Shown: in pieces, positions 50,338 through 58,828 of the stretch
Position numbering within the stretch: the stretch's first letter is position 1
Layout: each line of letters begins with the position of its first letter
DNA from: Mesobacillus jeotgali
Lineage (GTDB): Bacteria; Bacillota; Bacilli; Bacillales; Cytobacillaceae
Assembly (NCBI RefSeq): GCF_031759225.1
Contig: NZ_CP134494.1
Span: 870,001-934,000, forward strand
Length of the DNA stretch: 64,000 bases
Reading direction: 5' to 3'
The notes under the pieces: generated by a model
Database searches by the model: none
The model's input: only the letters and a program-made list of their open reading frames with translations
What the model was told of the DNA's origin: nothing
Made by a program: the position numbers and the translations under genes

Positions 50338-51270
50338 TTAGACTTTTTCAGGTAAAAGCAGGCCTTCATAAACTTTTACATTTGCATAAATGGCAGATAA
50401 AATTGAGGCCTCCAAACCTGATTTCTTGGCATTCTCCAGTAAATAGCCAAAAAGGTGATCAGCTTCAGTCAGGAGTGATTTTTCCATATCCCGCTGCAGG
50501 GAGGATTTCATTCCATGTCCGATTTCATTCATTTTTCCAAGGGTGGCATCAATAGCTCCTTCAGCGAGCGGTGCGCCAATTTTCTCCATAATCGCCGCAG
50601 CTTCATTCACGAGTTTCTCAATTGTATTCCAGCCATGTTCTTGATCGCGAATGGGCCCGATTGGCGATCTGAAGAGGGAGGTAATGCCGCTCAGTGAAGT
50701 GATGAATAAATACTTATGCCACATTTCCTGCTGGATTTTTTCGGAAAGGCGGAAGCTTGCCTTCGTTCCGCTGAACGCTTGTTCAAGCTGTAAAATCCGT
50801 TGCGTTTTTTCGCCAGTTCGCTCACCAAAAACAAGGTCATGGATTGGGCTTGTTTGAATGATTTTTCCATCTTGAGCCAGAGTAGTTTCGATAAAGCATA
50901 AACCGCCAATTACATTTTCAGTCCCGAATGCCTCTTCAAGTGCATCTACATGCGCAATGCCGTTCAATAATGGAAGGACCATCGTCTTGTCTCCGACATA
51001 GGGTGTGATGTCCTTGATGGCACCCTCCAGATGGTAGGACTTCGTTGAAACAAGAATTACGTCATATGGCTCCACATTTTCTCCTGTCAAAACAGTCTTA
51101 GGTTCTGTAAAGTGCATATTTCCATGGATGCTTTCCACTACCAATCCAAAGGAACGAAGCTGCTGCTGGCGCTTTTCACGCACCAAAAATGTGACATTTT
51201 CTCCTTTTTCCAAGAGGCGTCCGCCAAAGTAGCCGCCAATTGCACCTGCACCGACAATCAGTATTTTCAT
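50338..51270 (-). CDS. panE: 2-dehydropantoate 2-reductase family protein
   Basis: The 310-residue protein has the N-terminal Rossmann motif ILIVGAGAIGGYFGGRL and the C-terminal helical domain of ketopantoate reductases: the Lys of QEMWHKYLFITSLSGI is the family's catalytic-type Lys, and EIGHGMKSSLQRDME carries the S-S-L-Q-x-D motif. It uses NADPH to make pantoate for CoA synthesis; Bacillaceae carry several paralogues, so the assignment to pantothenate synthesis is probable only. AGGAGG eight bases before ATG 51270 is optimal; an ATG two codons earlier is too near. Confidence 0.86.
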   Translation of the reverse strand: MKILIVGAGAIGGYFGGRLLEKGENVTFLVREKRQQQLRSFGLVVESIHGNMHFTEPKTVLTGENVEPYDVILVSTKSYHLEGAIKDITPYVGDKTMVLPLLNGIAHVDALEEAFGTENVIGGLCFIETTLAQDGKIIQTSPIHDLVFGERTGEKTQRILQLEQAFSGTKASFRLSEKIQQEMWHKYLFITSLSGITSLFRSPIGPIRDQEHGWNTIEKLVNEAAAIMEKIGAPLAEGAIDATLGKMNEIGHGMKSSLQRDMEKSLLTEADHLFGYLLENAKKSGLEASILSAIYANVKVYEGLLLPEKV

Positions 51271-51296
51271 ATCCATAACCTCCTTGGTATGTAAAA

Positions 51297-51322
51297 GTGC
51301 ACGCCTGGGTTCAAGCGTGCAC
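51297..51322 (-). terminator. Terminator of cstA operon
   Basis: Perfect stem GTGCACGC/GCGTGCAC on the minus strand followed by TTTTACAT, 14 bases after the stop of the small protein gene. Confidence 0.72.
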
Positions 51323-51335
51323 AGTCCTTGTCTTA

Positions 51336-51491
51336 TTAGTATACAAGAAAGGCTGCGAGCAGCCCTCCTGCAGTAATGAGAACAATGATTATTTTTGCGA
51401 AAAGGGGAAGCTGCTCTTTCCCTTTGTCATTAACCTGAGCTTCTTTCTCATTGACCGTTTTGCGATATTCCGGACTGCAGCACCCGCTCAT
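51336..51491 (-). CDS. Small Cys-Cys membrane protein coupled to cstA
   Basis: The 51-residue product begins MSGCCSPEYRKTV, has a charged stretch and ends in one membrane helix (about residues 31-51, FAKIIIVLITAGGLLAAFLVY). Its ATG lies two bases after the TAA of cstA, so translation is almost certainly coupled. In enterobacteria CstA/BtsT-type transporters are followed by a small partner protein (YbdD/YjiX); this one is unrelated in sequence but has the same position. The vicinal CysCys could bind metal or form disulfides. I know no named family for it. Confidence 0.75.
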   Translation of the reverse strand: MSGCCSPEYRKTVNEKEAQVNDKGKEQLPLFAKIIIVLITAGGLLAAFLVY

Positions 51492-51493
51492 CG

Positions 51494-52945
51494 TTATGCT
51501 ACCTTGTTGTAGTTAGAGATATCTTCATCAAGCGGGATGTTTTTAGCACGAGCTTTTTTAGCAGCGTTAAAGAAAATAACCGTGATGACAGCTGTTACAA
51601 TTAACGCTCCAATATTGGAAATTGTCAGCGACTGGCCGAATCCGATTTGGGCATTAAGGATATAGGAAGTCGTTGCTGCTGTCATGAACATACCAGGAAT
51701 GATCGCGATCCAGTAGTTCTTCTTGGCGATGAACAGGTACATGGCACCAACCCAAAGTGCGATAACTGCAGTTGATTGGTTAGCCCATGAGAAGTATCTC
51801 CAAAGAATGGTGAAATCCACTTTTGTCAGTGCGAAAGAGATCACGAACAATGGAACTGCAATCCAAAGGCGGCTAGTGATTTTCTTTTGTGAAAAATTGA
51901 AGTAGTCAGCGATGATCATACGTGCGCTTCGGAATGCAGTGTCACCAGATGTGATTGGAAGTACAATTACACCAAGAACTGCAAGAGTTCCACCGATTGC
52001 TCCAAGCATCGCTGTTGAAGCCTCACTTACGATGGCAGCAGGTCCGCCGTTTGCAAGCATGTCATTCAAGCCGTTGTAGCCATCGAACAAACTCATTGCT
52101 GCAGCTGCCCAGATCATGGCGATGACACCTTCAGCAATCATCATGCCGTAGAAAATCTTGCGGCCTTGCTTTTCATTTTGCGTTGTACGTGAAATGATCG
52201 GTGTTTGTGTAGCATGGAAACCTGATAGCGCTCCGCAAGAAATTGTTAAGAACAAGAGCGGGAAAATCGCGGCATTATCAGGGTGGAAATTTGTCAATGA
52301 TAATTCAGGAATCGGTGCTCCAGTGATGACAAGCATTGCGCCCACTCCAACGGCACTGATTAACAGCAATGCGCCGAAGATTGGGTAGAAGCGGCCGATG
52401 ATTTTATCAACAGGAAGCAGTGTCGCTAAAATATAGTAAACAAAGATTGCGGCGATGATGATGCCCATTGTTACTTTTCCGTCCATCAAGGTGTGAAGCA
52501 AACCAGCTGGAGCAGTTACGAAAACGGTTCCAACCAATAGTAAAAGAAGAATCGCAAATGCATTGACCACATGCTTCATGACTTTACCGAGGAATTTTCC
52601 TGCAAGTTCAGGAAGGTGTGCGCCTCGGTTACGGATTGAAATCATACCTGTTAGGTAATCGTGGACAGCACCAGCGAAGATGGCGCCAAGAACGATCCAA
52701 AGGAAAGCTACCGGTCCATAAAGCGCTCCCATGATCGGCCCGAAAATAGGACCAACACCAGCGATGTTAAGAAGCTGAATCAAAGAGTTTTTCGCTGTGG
52801 ACATTGGCACATAGTCAACGTCATCTTTATGTGTATAAGCCGGAGTGTGACGGCCTTCGTTCACCCCGAAAACCTTTTCTACAAACTTGCCATACGTAAA
52901 ATAACCAATAATTAAAAGTGCGATACCAGCTAGAAAGGTATACAT
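51494..52945 (-). CDS. cstA: CstA-family transporter (probable pyruvate/peptide uptake)
   Basis: The 483-residue protein has many membrane helices and the CstA N-terminal domain pattern: YFTYGKFVEKVFGV, MSTAKNSLIQLLNIAGVGPIFGPIMGALYGP and later ISCGALSGFHATQTPIISRTTQNEKQGRKIFYGMM. It is shorter than E. coli CstA (about 700), like other Firmicute versions. CstA/BtsT proteins import pyruvate under carbon limitation. AGGAGG lies six bases before ATG 52945; five further upstream codons are unsupported. Adjacent lytS-lytT genes and 21-bp direct repeats upstream suggest LytT control. Confidence 0.9.
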   Translation of the reverse strand: MYTFLAGIALLIIGYFTYGKFVEKVFGVNEGRHTPAYTHKDDVDYVPMSTAKNSLIQLLNIAGVGPIFGPIMGALYGPVAFLWIVLGAIFAGAVHDYLTGMISIRNRGAHLPELAGKFLGKVMKHVVNAFAILLLLLVGTVFVTAPAGLLHTLMDGKVTMGIIIAAIFVYYILATLLPVDKIIGRFYPIFGALLLISAVGVGAMLVITGAPIPELSLTNFHPDNAAIFPLLFLTISCGALSGFHATQTPIISRTTQNEKQGRKIFYGMMIAEGVIAMIWAAAAMSLFDGYNGLNDMLANGGPAAIVSEASTAMLGAIGGTLAVLGVIVLPITSGDTAFRSARMIIADYFNFSQKKITSRLWIAVPLFVISFALTKVDFTILWRYFSWANQSTAVIALWVGAMYLFIAKKNYWIAIIPGMFMTAATTSYILNAQIGFGQSLTISNIGALIVTAVITVIFFNAAKKARAKNIPLDEDISNYNKVA

Positions 52946-53028
52946 ATGAAACCTCCTCAAAGAAAATTGTATGCGTTTTCATTAAGTATAATAGAGAAGG
53001 TGAAATTATGGCTGTTTTGTGAACAAGA

Positions 53029-53076
53029 TGCAAGAAAATGAGTGTGAAGTGCAAAATATGTCGATTGAAATGCAAA
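53029..53076 (-). promoter_or_regulatory. Candidate LytTR operator repeats upstream of cstA
   Basis: TGCAA (plus strand) occurs at 53029, 53050 and 53071, exactly 21 bases apart; on the cstA strand these read TTGCATCTTG, TTTTGCACTTC and TTTTTGCATTTC. LytTR regulators bind short direct repeats two helical turns apart. The third copy abuts the lytT terminator. Confidence 0.5.
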
Positions 53077-53100
53077 AAAGCACCCTTAAGATGCTTTAAT
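53073..53100 (-). terminator. Terminator of lytST operon
   Basis: AAGCATC and GGTGCTT pair on the minus strand just after the lytT stop and run into TTTTTT. Confidence 0.55.
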
Positions 53101-53106
53101 GAAAAC

Positions 53107-53838
53107 TTATAATTCCAGTTGGGTCCTCAGCGCTTTTACGTAATTCCGGCTTACTGACAGCATTTCATCCCGGCCTTGTATTTCCAGTTGATAGGCGCCG
53201 TTGAACCATGGAGTGAGGCGGGTGACATAATCGAGGTTGACAATATAGCTTTTATGAATCCGGAAAAAAGAGTATGCCGTCAGCCGGGCTTCAAGGTCTT
53301 TTAAAGGAATCTTTGTTTCGAATTCCCTTGTTCTCGTGATGATTTTTGAATTCTTTTCTTCTCTTGATATGTAAAGGATATCCTTTGGATCGAGATAAAA
53401 GATCTCGCCATCACCTTCGACGGCGAGCTTTCCAGTCTGCTTGCCCGAGTCTTGCTCGGCAGGCATCATGAAATTCTTCTCAATTCTTTGAACCGTCTCC
53501 TTCAGTTGATTTTCGTCATAGGGTTTTAGCAAGTAATCCACAGCATTGTATCTGAAAGCCTCGGCAGCAAATTGCGGATAGGCCGTTGCAAACACAATCA
53601 GCGGTGTTTTTTTTAGTTCCATCAACGCTTTCGCTGCTTCCATACCATTCATTTTCGGCATTTCGACATCCAGGAATATGACATCAGGATGAAACTGCAA
53701 AGCCTTCATGACTGCAGCCTCACCTGACTCTGCTTCCCCAACAACCTGGATGGAGGGGAAGGATTGCAATAAGTGCTTCAGTTCATCCCGGCTGTATAAT
53801 TCATCATCTACGATTAGAGTACGTATCATCTTGTCCAT
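53107..53838 (-). CDS. lytT: LytTR-family response regulator
   Basis: The 243-residue protein has a receiver domain (about 5-120) with acidic pocket Asp11/Asp12 and phospho-acceptor Asp57 (VIFLDVEMPKMNG), and a LytTR DNA-binding domain (about 145-243) with FRIHKSYIVNLDYVTRLTPW and a final SVSRNYVKALR. It pairs with the sensor kinase immediately upstream, whose stop lies three bases before this ATG. In Bacillus LytST senses pyruvate and controls pyruvate transport; cstA next door is the likely target here. Confidence 0.94.
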   Translation of the reverse strand: MDKMIRTLIVDDELYSRDELKHLLQSFPSIQVVGEAESGEAAVMKALQFHPDVIFLDVEMPKMNGMEAAKALMELKKTPLIVFATAYPQFAAEAFRYNAVDYLLKPYDENQLKETVQRIEKNFMMPAEQDSGKQTGKLAVEGDGEIFYLDPKDILYISREEKNSKIITRTREFETKIPLKDLEARLTAYSFFRIHKSYIVNLDYVTRLTPWFNGAYQLEIQGRDEMLSVSRNYVKALRTQLEL

Positions 53839-53841
53839 CCA

Positions 53842-55575
53842 TCATTCCTCCGCTTGTGGAATCGTAAAGGAAACCTTCGTGCCTTTTCCTGGCTCACTAT
53901 CAATCCGCAGTGAGGCTGATTCCCCAAAGTTCATCGTAAGTCTTCTATTTACATTAAAAAGCGCAATTCCGCTTCCGGTCTCAGAATCTATGATTTGTTT
54001 GCCTAGCTGATTGATCCGTTCCTGATTCATTCCCTGCCCGTTATCGTGAACAGCTACAATCGTGCTTTTAGCGCCCTTGCGAATGGATATATGAATCTGG
54101 CAGTCATGATCCATATTCTTGATTCCATGTTTTACGGCATTTTCTACAATTGGCTGCAGCGTCAGCGGCGGGATTTTTACAGGCAAAGCGCCCTCATCAA
54201 TATCATAGGTAACCCGAAGCTTTTCTACAAACCGCGTCTCCTCAATGGATAGATAGGCTTTCACATGAGCCAATTCCTGTTCAAGAGTCGTCATTGACAA
54301 GGTAGTGGCGTTCAAGTTCTGCCTCAGGAAATGAGACAGAGAAACCAGTAGCATCCTCGCTTTTGCAGGATCAATCCTGATCAATGAGGTGATGACATTC
54401 ATTGTATTGAAAAGGAAATGAGGACTGATTTGGGCCTGAAGGGCCTTAATCTCAGCTTCCTTGGCAAGCTGATAGGCTTTATCGGCTTCAGCGATTTCAA
54501 GCTGGTTGCTGAGCAGATTACTGAGCCCGGCTATCAGCTCAATGACGACATTGGTAATTTCTTTTTCCGATTTAAAATAAAACTTCAGCGTGCCGATCGT
54601 CTCGTCGCGCAGTTTCAGTGGAGCAATCACCGCAGCGCCAAGAGGGCAGCTTTGCTCGCGGCAGTGGATCGTTTCATCATTGGCGACAACGAGCTTGCCG
54701 CTTTTCAGCACATCCCTCGTAATCTGGGTCTGGATAGGGCTTGTTGAACGATGATGGTCATCAGCAAGACCGATATGGGCGAGGATTTCATGTTGATTGG
54801 TAATTGCAACCGCGCTAGTTTGAACCTCGGTGTGTAAAATCTGGCATACAGCCCGCGCTGAATCCTGATTGATTCCCTTGCGCAGATATGCGAGTGTCTG
54901 GTCGGCGATTCGCAGTGTTTTTTGCGCAAGCATCGCTCCAGTCTTTTCCTCCTCGGAAACGACATTCTTGATCACCATCAAAAATAGTGCAGAACCGAAC
55001 CCGTTTGCGATGATCATCGGAACACCAATGATCTCAACCAGTGTTTGCGCTTGCTCATAAGGCTTGGCAATCAAAAGGATAATCAGCATTTGCACTGTTT
55101 CGGCAATCGCCCCGACGAGGAAGGCGGTCCGTAGGTTGACATTATTTTTCTTCTTTTGAAAACGGCCGGCGATGATTCCGGCAACGATGGCAGCAAGCCC
55201 GCAGGCAAGAGCGGTGAACCCTCCGAGCGTGAAACGATGCAGACCAGCGATAAGGCCGGCCCCAATCCCCACTTTGTAGCCGCCAAGCATTCCGGCAATC
55301 ACAATCCCGATGACACGGGAATTGGCAATGGCTTCATCCGATGCCAGATCAGCAGCCCAGGGATTAAACTGGAGATTGTCCGTTGAAAAACTCATCCCTG
55401 AGTACGTACCGATGATCCCGAAAAAACCAAAGAATAGAATGGCGAAATATTGCTGTCGCCTGTTCAGTGAATCATGGTAAATCAATCCCCTGAAGAAGCG
55501 GAACCTCGTTAAAATAAATGCAATCGTCACGATGATGCCAAGCCGTTCAAGCATCGTAATGAGTAATTCAAACAT
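53842..55575 (-). CDS. lytS: LytS-family sensor histidine kinase
   Basis: The 577-residue protein has the 5TMR-LYT membrane domain (about 1-195, six hydrophobic stretches), a GAF-like domain (about 225-350, with a Cys pair in HCREQSCPLGAAVIAP) and a histidine-kinase block: ALQAQISPHFLFNTMNVI carries the phospho-His, and the ATPase follows with ENAVKHGI and DNGQGM, then GSGIALFNVNRRL. It phosphorylates LytT. GAGGAG seven bases before the ATG sets the start. The 20-bp repeat array at 55757 lies in its upstream region. Confidence 0.94.
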   Translation of the reverse strand: MFELLITMLERLGIIVTIAFILTRFRFFRGLIYHDSLNRRQQYFAILFFGFFGIIGTYSGMSFSTDNLQFNPWAADLASDEAIANSRVIGIVIAGMLGGYKVGIGAGLIAGLHRFTLGGFTALACGLAAIVAGIIAGRFQKKKNNVNLRTAFLVGAIAETVQMLIILLIAKPYEQAQTLVEIIGVPMIIANGFGSALFLMVIKNVVSEEEKTGAMLAQKTLRIADQTLAYLRKGINQDSARAVCQILHTEVQTSAVAITNQHEILAHIGLADDHHRSTSPIQTQITRDVLKSGKLVVANDETIHCREQSCPLGAAVIAPLKLRDETIGTLKFYFKSEKEITNVVIELIAGLSNLLSNQLEIAEADKAYQLAKEAEIKALQAQISPHFLFNTMNVITSLIRIDPAKARMLLVSLSHFLRQNLNATTLSMTTLEQELAHVKAYLSIEETRFVEKLRVTYDIDEGALPVKIPPLTLQPIVENAVKHGIKNMDHDCQIHISIRKGAKSTIVAVHDNGQGMNQERINQLGKQIIDSETGSGIALFNVNRRLTMNFGESASLRIDSEPGKGTKVSFTIPQAEE

Positions 55576-55756
55576 AATGATGCTCCTCAGGAAGTGTTTG
55601 CACTTATTTTAAATGAATGCTAGTGAAAAACAAAGACACACTGTCTGAGTTTTATATAAAAATAAGCCTGGCGTGCTGCTGCCAGGCTTTGAAAATCCAG
55701 TTTCGCTTCTGAAATAGGGTGGAAGGGAGTGAGTTAGTAACGAAAATTTTTTTATA

Positions 55757-55895
55757 TAGCGAGTATTTGATTTTTATAGCGACTTATTGATTATTATAGC
55801 GAGTTTCAATTTTATATAGCGACTTTTTCAATTTTATAGCGACTTTTTCAATTTTATAGCGAACTGGAAATTCTAGCTTGTTTTTTCCAGTTCGC
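55757..55895. repeat. Six-unit tandem array, 20 bp period, core TAGCGA, with end hairpin
   Basis: TAGCGA occurs at 55757, 55777, 55797, 55817, 55837 and 55857, exactly 20 bases apart, with A/T-rich filler close to CTTTTTCAATTTTA. The last unit becomes the left arm of a perfect 12-bp hairpin at 55859-55895 (GCGAACTGGAAA and TTTCCAGTTCGC). The array at 47991 ends in the same hairpin. It lies between the lytS start and the end of the DUF4097 gene. Confidence 0.9.
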
Positions 55896-55910
55896 CACCC
55901 CTATAAAAAC

Positions 55911-56774
55911 CTACTTTATATTAATATTCCCGCTTGATACATCAGCGTCGATTTCAAATTTGCCGCTTCCGTGCTTGCCGCCCAGGCGGTTGTCAGACTG
56001 TTCTTTGTCCTGAAGCGGAAAATCGCTTGATATGTTCCCGCTGCTTACTTTTCCATTCAATGTGAAGCCGGCATCTTCGGGCAGATCCAATCCGATATAG
56101 CCGGAGCTGACGTCGAGGCTGACATCATCGAACAACTGGTCCATCTGGATTTCCAGCTCACCGGAGGAAACATCTGCATCCAACTTTCCAGAATAGTTTT
56201 TGACATGGACGCTTCCGGAGCTGACATCAAATGAACCGGCTTCAGCATTAATGGAATTCATTTCAACCTCACCAGATGAGCTATGGTTTACCAGTTCTTC
56301 AACGACAAAATTTTCCAATGCGGCCCTTCCCGAACCGATATTGAGTGAAAGATCTCTTAGCTTCATAGGGTTATCAGCAGATTCACCTTTAAAAACAATC
56401 TCCCCGGAACCGAGCTCGATGTTCATATCCTTTTCATAATCTTCTGGGATATAAACTGTCATAGTAGTTTTATCCATCTCAAACCAGTTGAACCAGAAGA
56501 AGCCTTTCCGTTTCACAGAAACCTTAATTTCATCACCGTGCTTCTTAACTTTAACCGTTCCTTCGCCCTCCAGCTCGGCGCGGACATCATCGCGCTCCTC
56601 TGGCACAATCACTGTCTCGACGCTTGATACATCAATACTGATTTTATCCGTATCATTGGTCACCTTCACTGCGTCTTCCGCCTGTGCAAAGTTCACTCCA
56701 CTTCCATCGAACATATAATTCCAACCAATATAAGCCCCGGTAATCACCAGGAAAATAATTAAAATCTTTTTCAT
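55911..56774 (-). CDS. DUF4097 family protein (YvlB-like beta-repeat)
   Basis: The 287-residue protein has one N-terminal hydrophobic helix (about 4-22, possibly a signal anchor) and then a repeating beta-strand region with the motif DVSSG or SSGE/SSGS recurring at least seven times (e.g. SFDVSSGSVHV, LDADVSSGELEI, SLDVSSGYIGL, GKVSSGNISS, DADVSSGNINI). This is the right-handed beta-helix-like DUF4097 pattern. Function is unknown; homologues are linked to envelope stress in Bacillus. GAGAGGAG precedes the ATG. Confidence 0.88.
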   Translation of the reverse strand: MKKILIIFLVITGAYIGWNYMFDGSGVNFAQAEDAVKVTNDTDKISIDVSSVETVIVPEERDDVRAELEGEGTVKVKKHGDEIKVSVKRKGFFWFNWFEMDKTTMTVYIPEDYEKDMNIELGSGEIVFKGESADNPMKLRDLSLNIGSGRAALENFVVEELVNHSSSGEVEMNSINAEAGSFDVSSGSVHVKNYSGKLDADVSSGELEIQMDQLFDDVSLDVSSGYIGLDLPEDAGFTLNGKVSSGNISSDFPLQDKEQSDNRLGGKHGSGKFEIDADVSSGNINIK

Positions 56775-56935
56775 TTTTAAAAACTCCTCTCAAGTCTCGT
56801 TCTTCTATATCCAGAATAAGGGTAATCGCTCTGAACCCCAATGCACCTCCGATTTAAATCTCGATAGGACCTGAGGCGGATTTTGGGTTAGGTCGCTCAT
56901 CGAGGCTTCTTTCGAGAACTTCAGTAATAGGCTCT

Positions 56936-56981
56936 AAAAAAAGAAGCCAGATTCCGTACGGCTTGGGAATCTGGCTTCTGG
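56936..56981 (-). terminator. Terminator of pepT
   Basis: GAAGCCAGATTCC pairs with GGAATCTGGCTTC, with seven T on the minus strand. Confidence 0.9.
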
Positions 56982-56992
56982 TTGTATAATGG

Positions 56993-58225
56993 TTAGGCCT
57001 TTGCTTCAAAAAGTTTAGCTATTTCTACAATTGTTTCTACTGATTTCATCATGTTATCAACAGAGATATATTCGAATCTTCCGTGGAAATTCTCTCCGCC
57101 TGTAAAAATATTCGGTGTCGGCAGTCCCATATAGCTAAGCTGGGAACCGTCTGTACCGCCGCGGATCGGTTTGACGATCGGCTTTATGCCGAGGTTTTCC
57201 ATTGCTTCATAGGCGATGTCGACGATTTCCTTCACCGGCTCGATTTTATCCTTCATATTATAATACTGGTCATTCATTTCAAGTTCGACTCGTGTCTCGC
57301 CGTAAGTCAGTCTCAATTCATTGGTGATCTTCTGCATCAAGTCCTTGCGTGCCTGGAAGCTGTCAGACTCAAAGTCACGGATAATATAGTGAAGCGTTGT
57401 TTCCTCCACATCACCGTTGATCGAGCTAAGGTGGAAGAAGCCTTCATACCCTTCCGTATGCTCTGGTGCTTCTTCGGCAGGAAGCTTGCTGTTGAATTCC
57501 ATTGCTATTTTGGCTGAGTTCACCATTTTCCCTTTTGCTGTTCCCGGGTGGACGTTCTTGCCTTTAAAAGTAACCTTGGCGCTTGCGGCATTAAAGCTTT
57601 CATACTCCAGTTCGCCAAGCGGTCCGCCGTCAACAGTATAAGCGAATTTCGCATTGAATGCTTCAACATCGAACTTATGCGGGCCTCTGCCAATTTCCTC
57701 ATCTGGCGTGAATGCAACACGAATCTTCCCATGCTTGATATCAGGATGCTGAATCAAGTAATCCATTGCTGTCATGATTTCAGCAATTCCTGCTTTATTA
57801 TCCGCACCGAGGAGTGTCGTTCCATCTGTGGTGATCAGCGTATGCCCTTTATATTGAGGCAGCTCCGGAAAATCCGCAGGAGACAGAATGATATTCTGTT
57901 CCTCGTTCAGGATGATCTGGTTGCCATCGAAGTTTTCCACAATCTGTGGATTCACATTTTTGCCGGTAAAATCGGTTGCTGTATCAACGTGAGCCAGGAA
58001 GCCAATGGTTGGCACATTTTTATCCGTATTGGCTGGAAGGGTGGCCATTACATAACCATTGTCGTCAATACTGACTTCTTCCATGCCGATTGATTTCAAT
58101 TCTTCGACCAGCATATTGGCAAGAGTGAGCTGGCCTTCTGTTGAAGGAGTGGTTTCACTGTTTTCATTCGATTGAGTATCCACTTTTACATATGAGGTGA
58201 ATCTTTCGATAATCTCGTTTTTCAT
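56993..58225 (-). CDS. pepT: Peptidase T (tripeptide aminopeptidase)
   Basis: The 410-residue M20-family dizinc aminopeptidase removes N-terminal residues from tripeptides. Zinc ligands and catalytic residues are recognisable: His and Asp in [12 protein letters not shown], Asp in [12 protein letters not shown], Glu pair in TPDEEIGRG, and later [13 protein letters not shown] and [33 protein letters not shown] lies nine bases before ATG 58225; an ATG three codons earlier overlaps the site. It is a single gene with a strong terminator. Confidence 0.95.
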   Translation of the reverse strand: MKNEIIERFTSYVKVDTQSNENSETTPSTEGQLTLANMLVEELKSIGMEEVSIDDNGYVMATLPANTDKNVPTIGFLAHVDTATDFTGKNVNPQIVENFDGNQIILNEEQNIILSPADFPELPQYKGHTLITTDGTTLLGADNKAGIAEIMTAMDYLIQHPDIKHGKIRVAFTPDEEIGRGPHKFDVEAFNAKFAYTVDGGPLGELEYESFNAASAKVTFKGKNVHPGTAKGKMVNSAKIAMEFNSKLPAEEAPEHTEGYEGFFHLSSINGDVEETTLHYIIRDFESDSFQARKDLMQKITNELRLTYGETRVELEMNDQYYNMKDKIEPVKEIVDIAYEAMENLGIKPIVKPIRGGTDGSQLSYMGLPTPNIFTGGENFHGRFEYISVDNMMKSVETIVEIAKLFEAKA

Positions 58226-58348
58226 TTCTTTCATCTCCCATTACTATGTATATTTTCATATTAGCATAGTTCGTCCGAAACACCATTTGAAAAAGAATGA
58301 AAATTCCATTTATTACATGTATAATGGATGAAAAGGAGGATGGGGAAT

Positions 58349-58486
58349 ATGGGTTATGTGTTCACGGCTATTGTGCTGTTTGTTGTTTTTTATTCGATCT
58401 ACAAAATAATCACATCCGGAAAATTGCCGAGCAATAACTATACTCCTTTCGACGATCTTGCCGAAGGAAAAAAGAAAGAGGATTGA
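58349..58486 (+). CDS. Small DUF3951-type membrane protein
   Basis: The 45-residue product has one membrane helix (about residues 3-20, YVFTAIVLFVVFYSIYKI) and a short tail with NNYTPFDDLAEGKKKED; the YTPFDD motif matches DUF3951 proteins of Bacillaceae. Function is unknown. AAAAGGAGGATGGGGA before ATG 58349 is a good ribosome binding site. It sits between the divergent pepT start and the TPP leader of the thi operon. Confidence 0.75.
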   Translation: MGYVFTAIVLFVVFYSIYKIITSGKLPSNNYTPFDDLAEGKKKED

Positions 58487-58601
58487 TATCGGAGTCCCCC
58501 TGCTTATTTCGAGGGGCAATCACGATTCTAATTCTGCAAATATATCTTAAGCTTCGGGAAAACAAATAGACTGGAAAAATGGCAGAATATGTACTTTTCA
58601 C

Positions 58602-58630
58602 TTTACATATATAAGAGTTAAGGCTAGGAT
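58602..58630 (+). promoter_or_regulatory. Probable sigma-A promoter of the thi operon
   Basis: TTTACA (58602-58607) and TAGGAT (58625-58630) are 17 bases apart. Transcription would start about 15-20 bases before the TPP aptamer. Confidence 0.6.
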
Positions 58631-58651
58631 AAAGACAATTGAATATCGATG

Positions 58652-58748
58652 TACTACTAGGGGTGCCCTGCTGCGGGCTGAGAGGAAGACGCTAAGTCTT
58701 TTAACCCTTCGGACCTGATCTGGGTAATACCAGCGTAGGAAAGTAGTG
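58652..58748 (+). promoter_or_regulatory. TPP riboswitch (THI element)
   Basis: The aptamer shows the conserved segments: GGGGTGCCC, GGGCTGAGAGGAAG, CCCTTCGGACCTGATCTGG and GTAATACCAGCGTAGGAAAG, flanked by pairing CTACT/AGTAG ends. It precedes thiM and is followed by a terminator, so TPP binding should stop transcription. Confidence 0.97.
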
Positions 58749-58775
58749 TAAGAGAAGTTTTCTTACTTTGCTTTT

Positions 58776-58812
58776 AAGCCAGGTCCATTAACGGATCTGG
58801 CTTTTTATATTT
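58776..58812 (+). terminator. Riboswitch-controlled attenuator of the thi operon
   Basis: AGCCAGGTCC pairs with GGATCTGGCT around ATTAAC, then TTTT, between the aptamer and the thiM start. Confidence 0.85.
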
Positions 58813-58828
58813 TTAAGGAGGGATCAGG

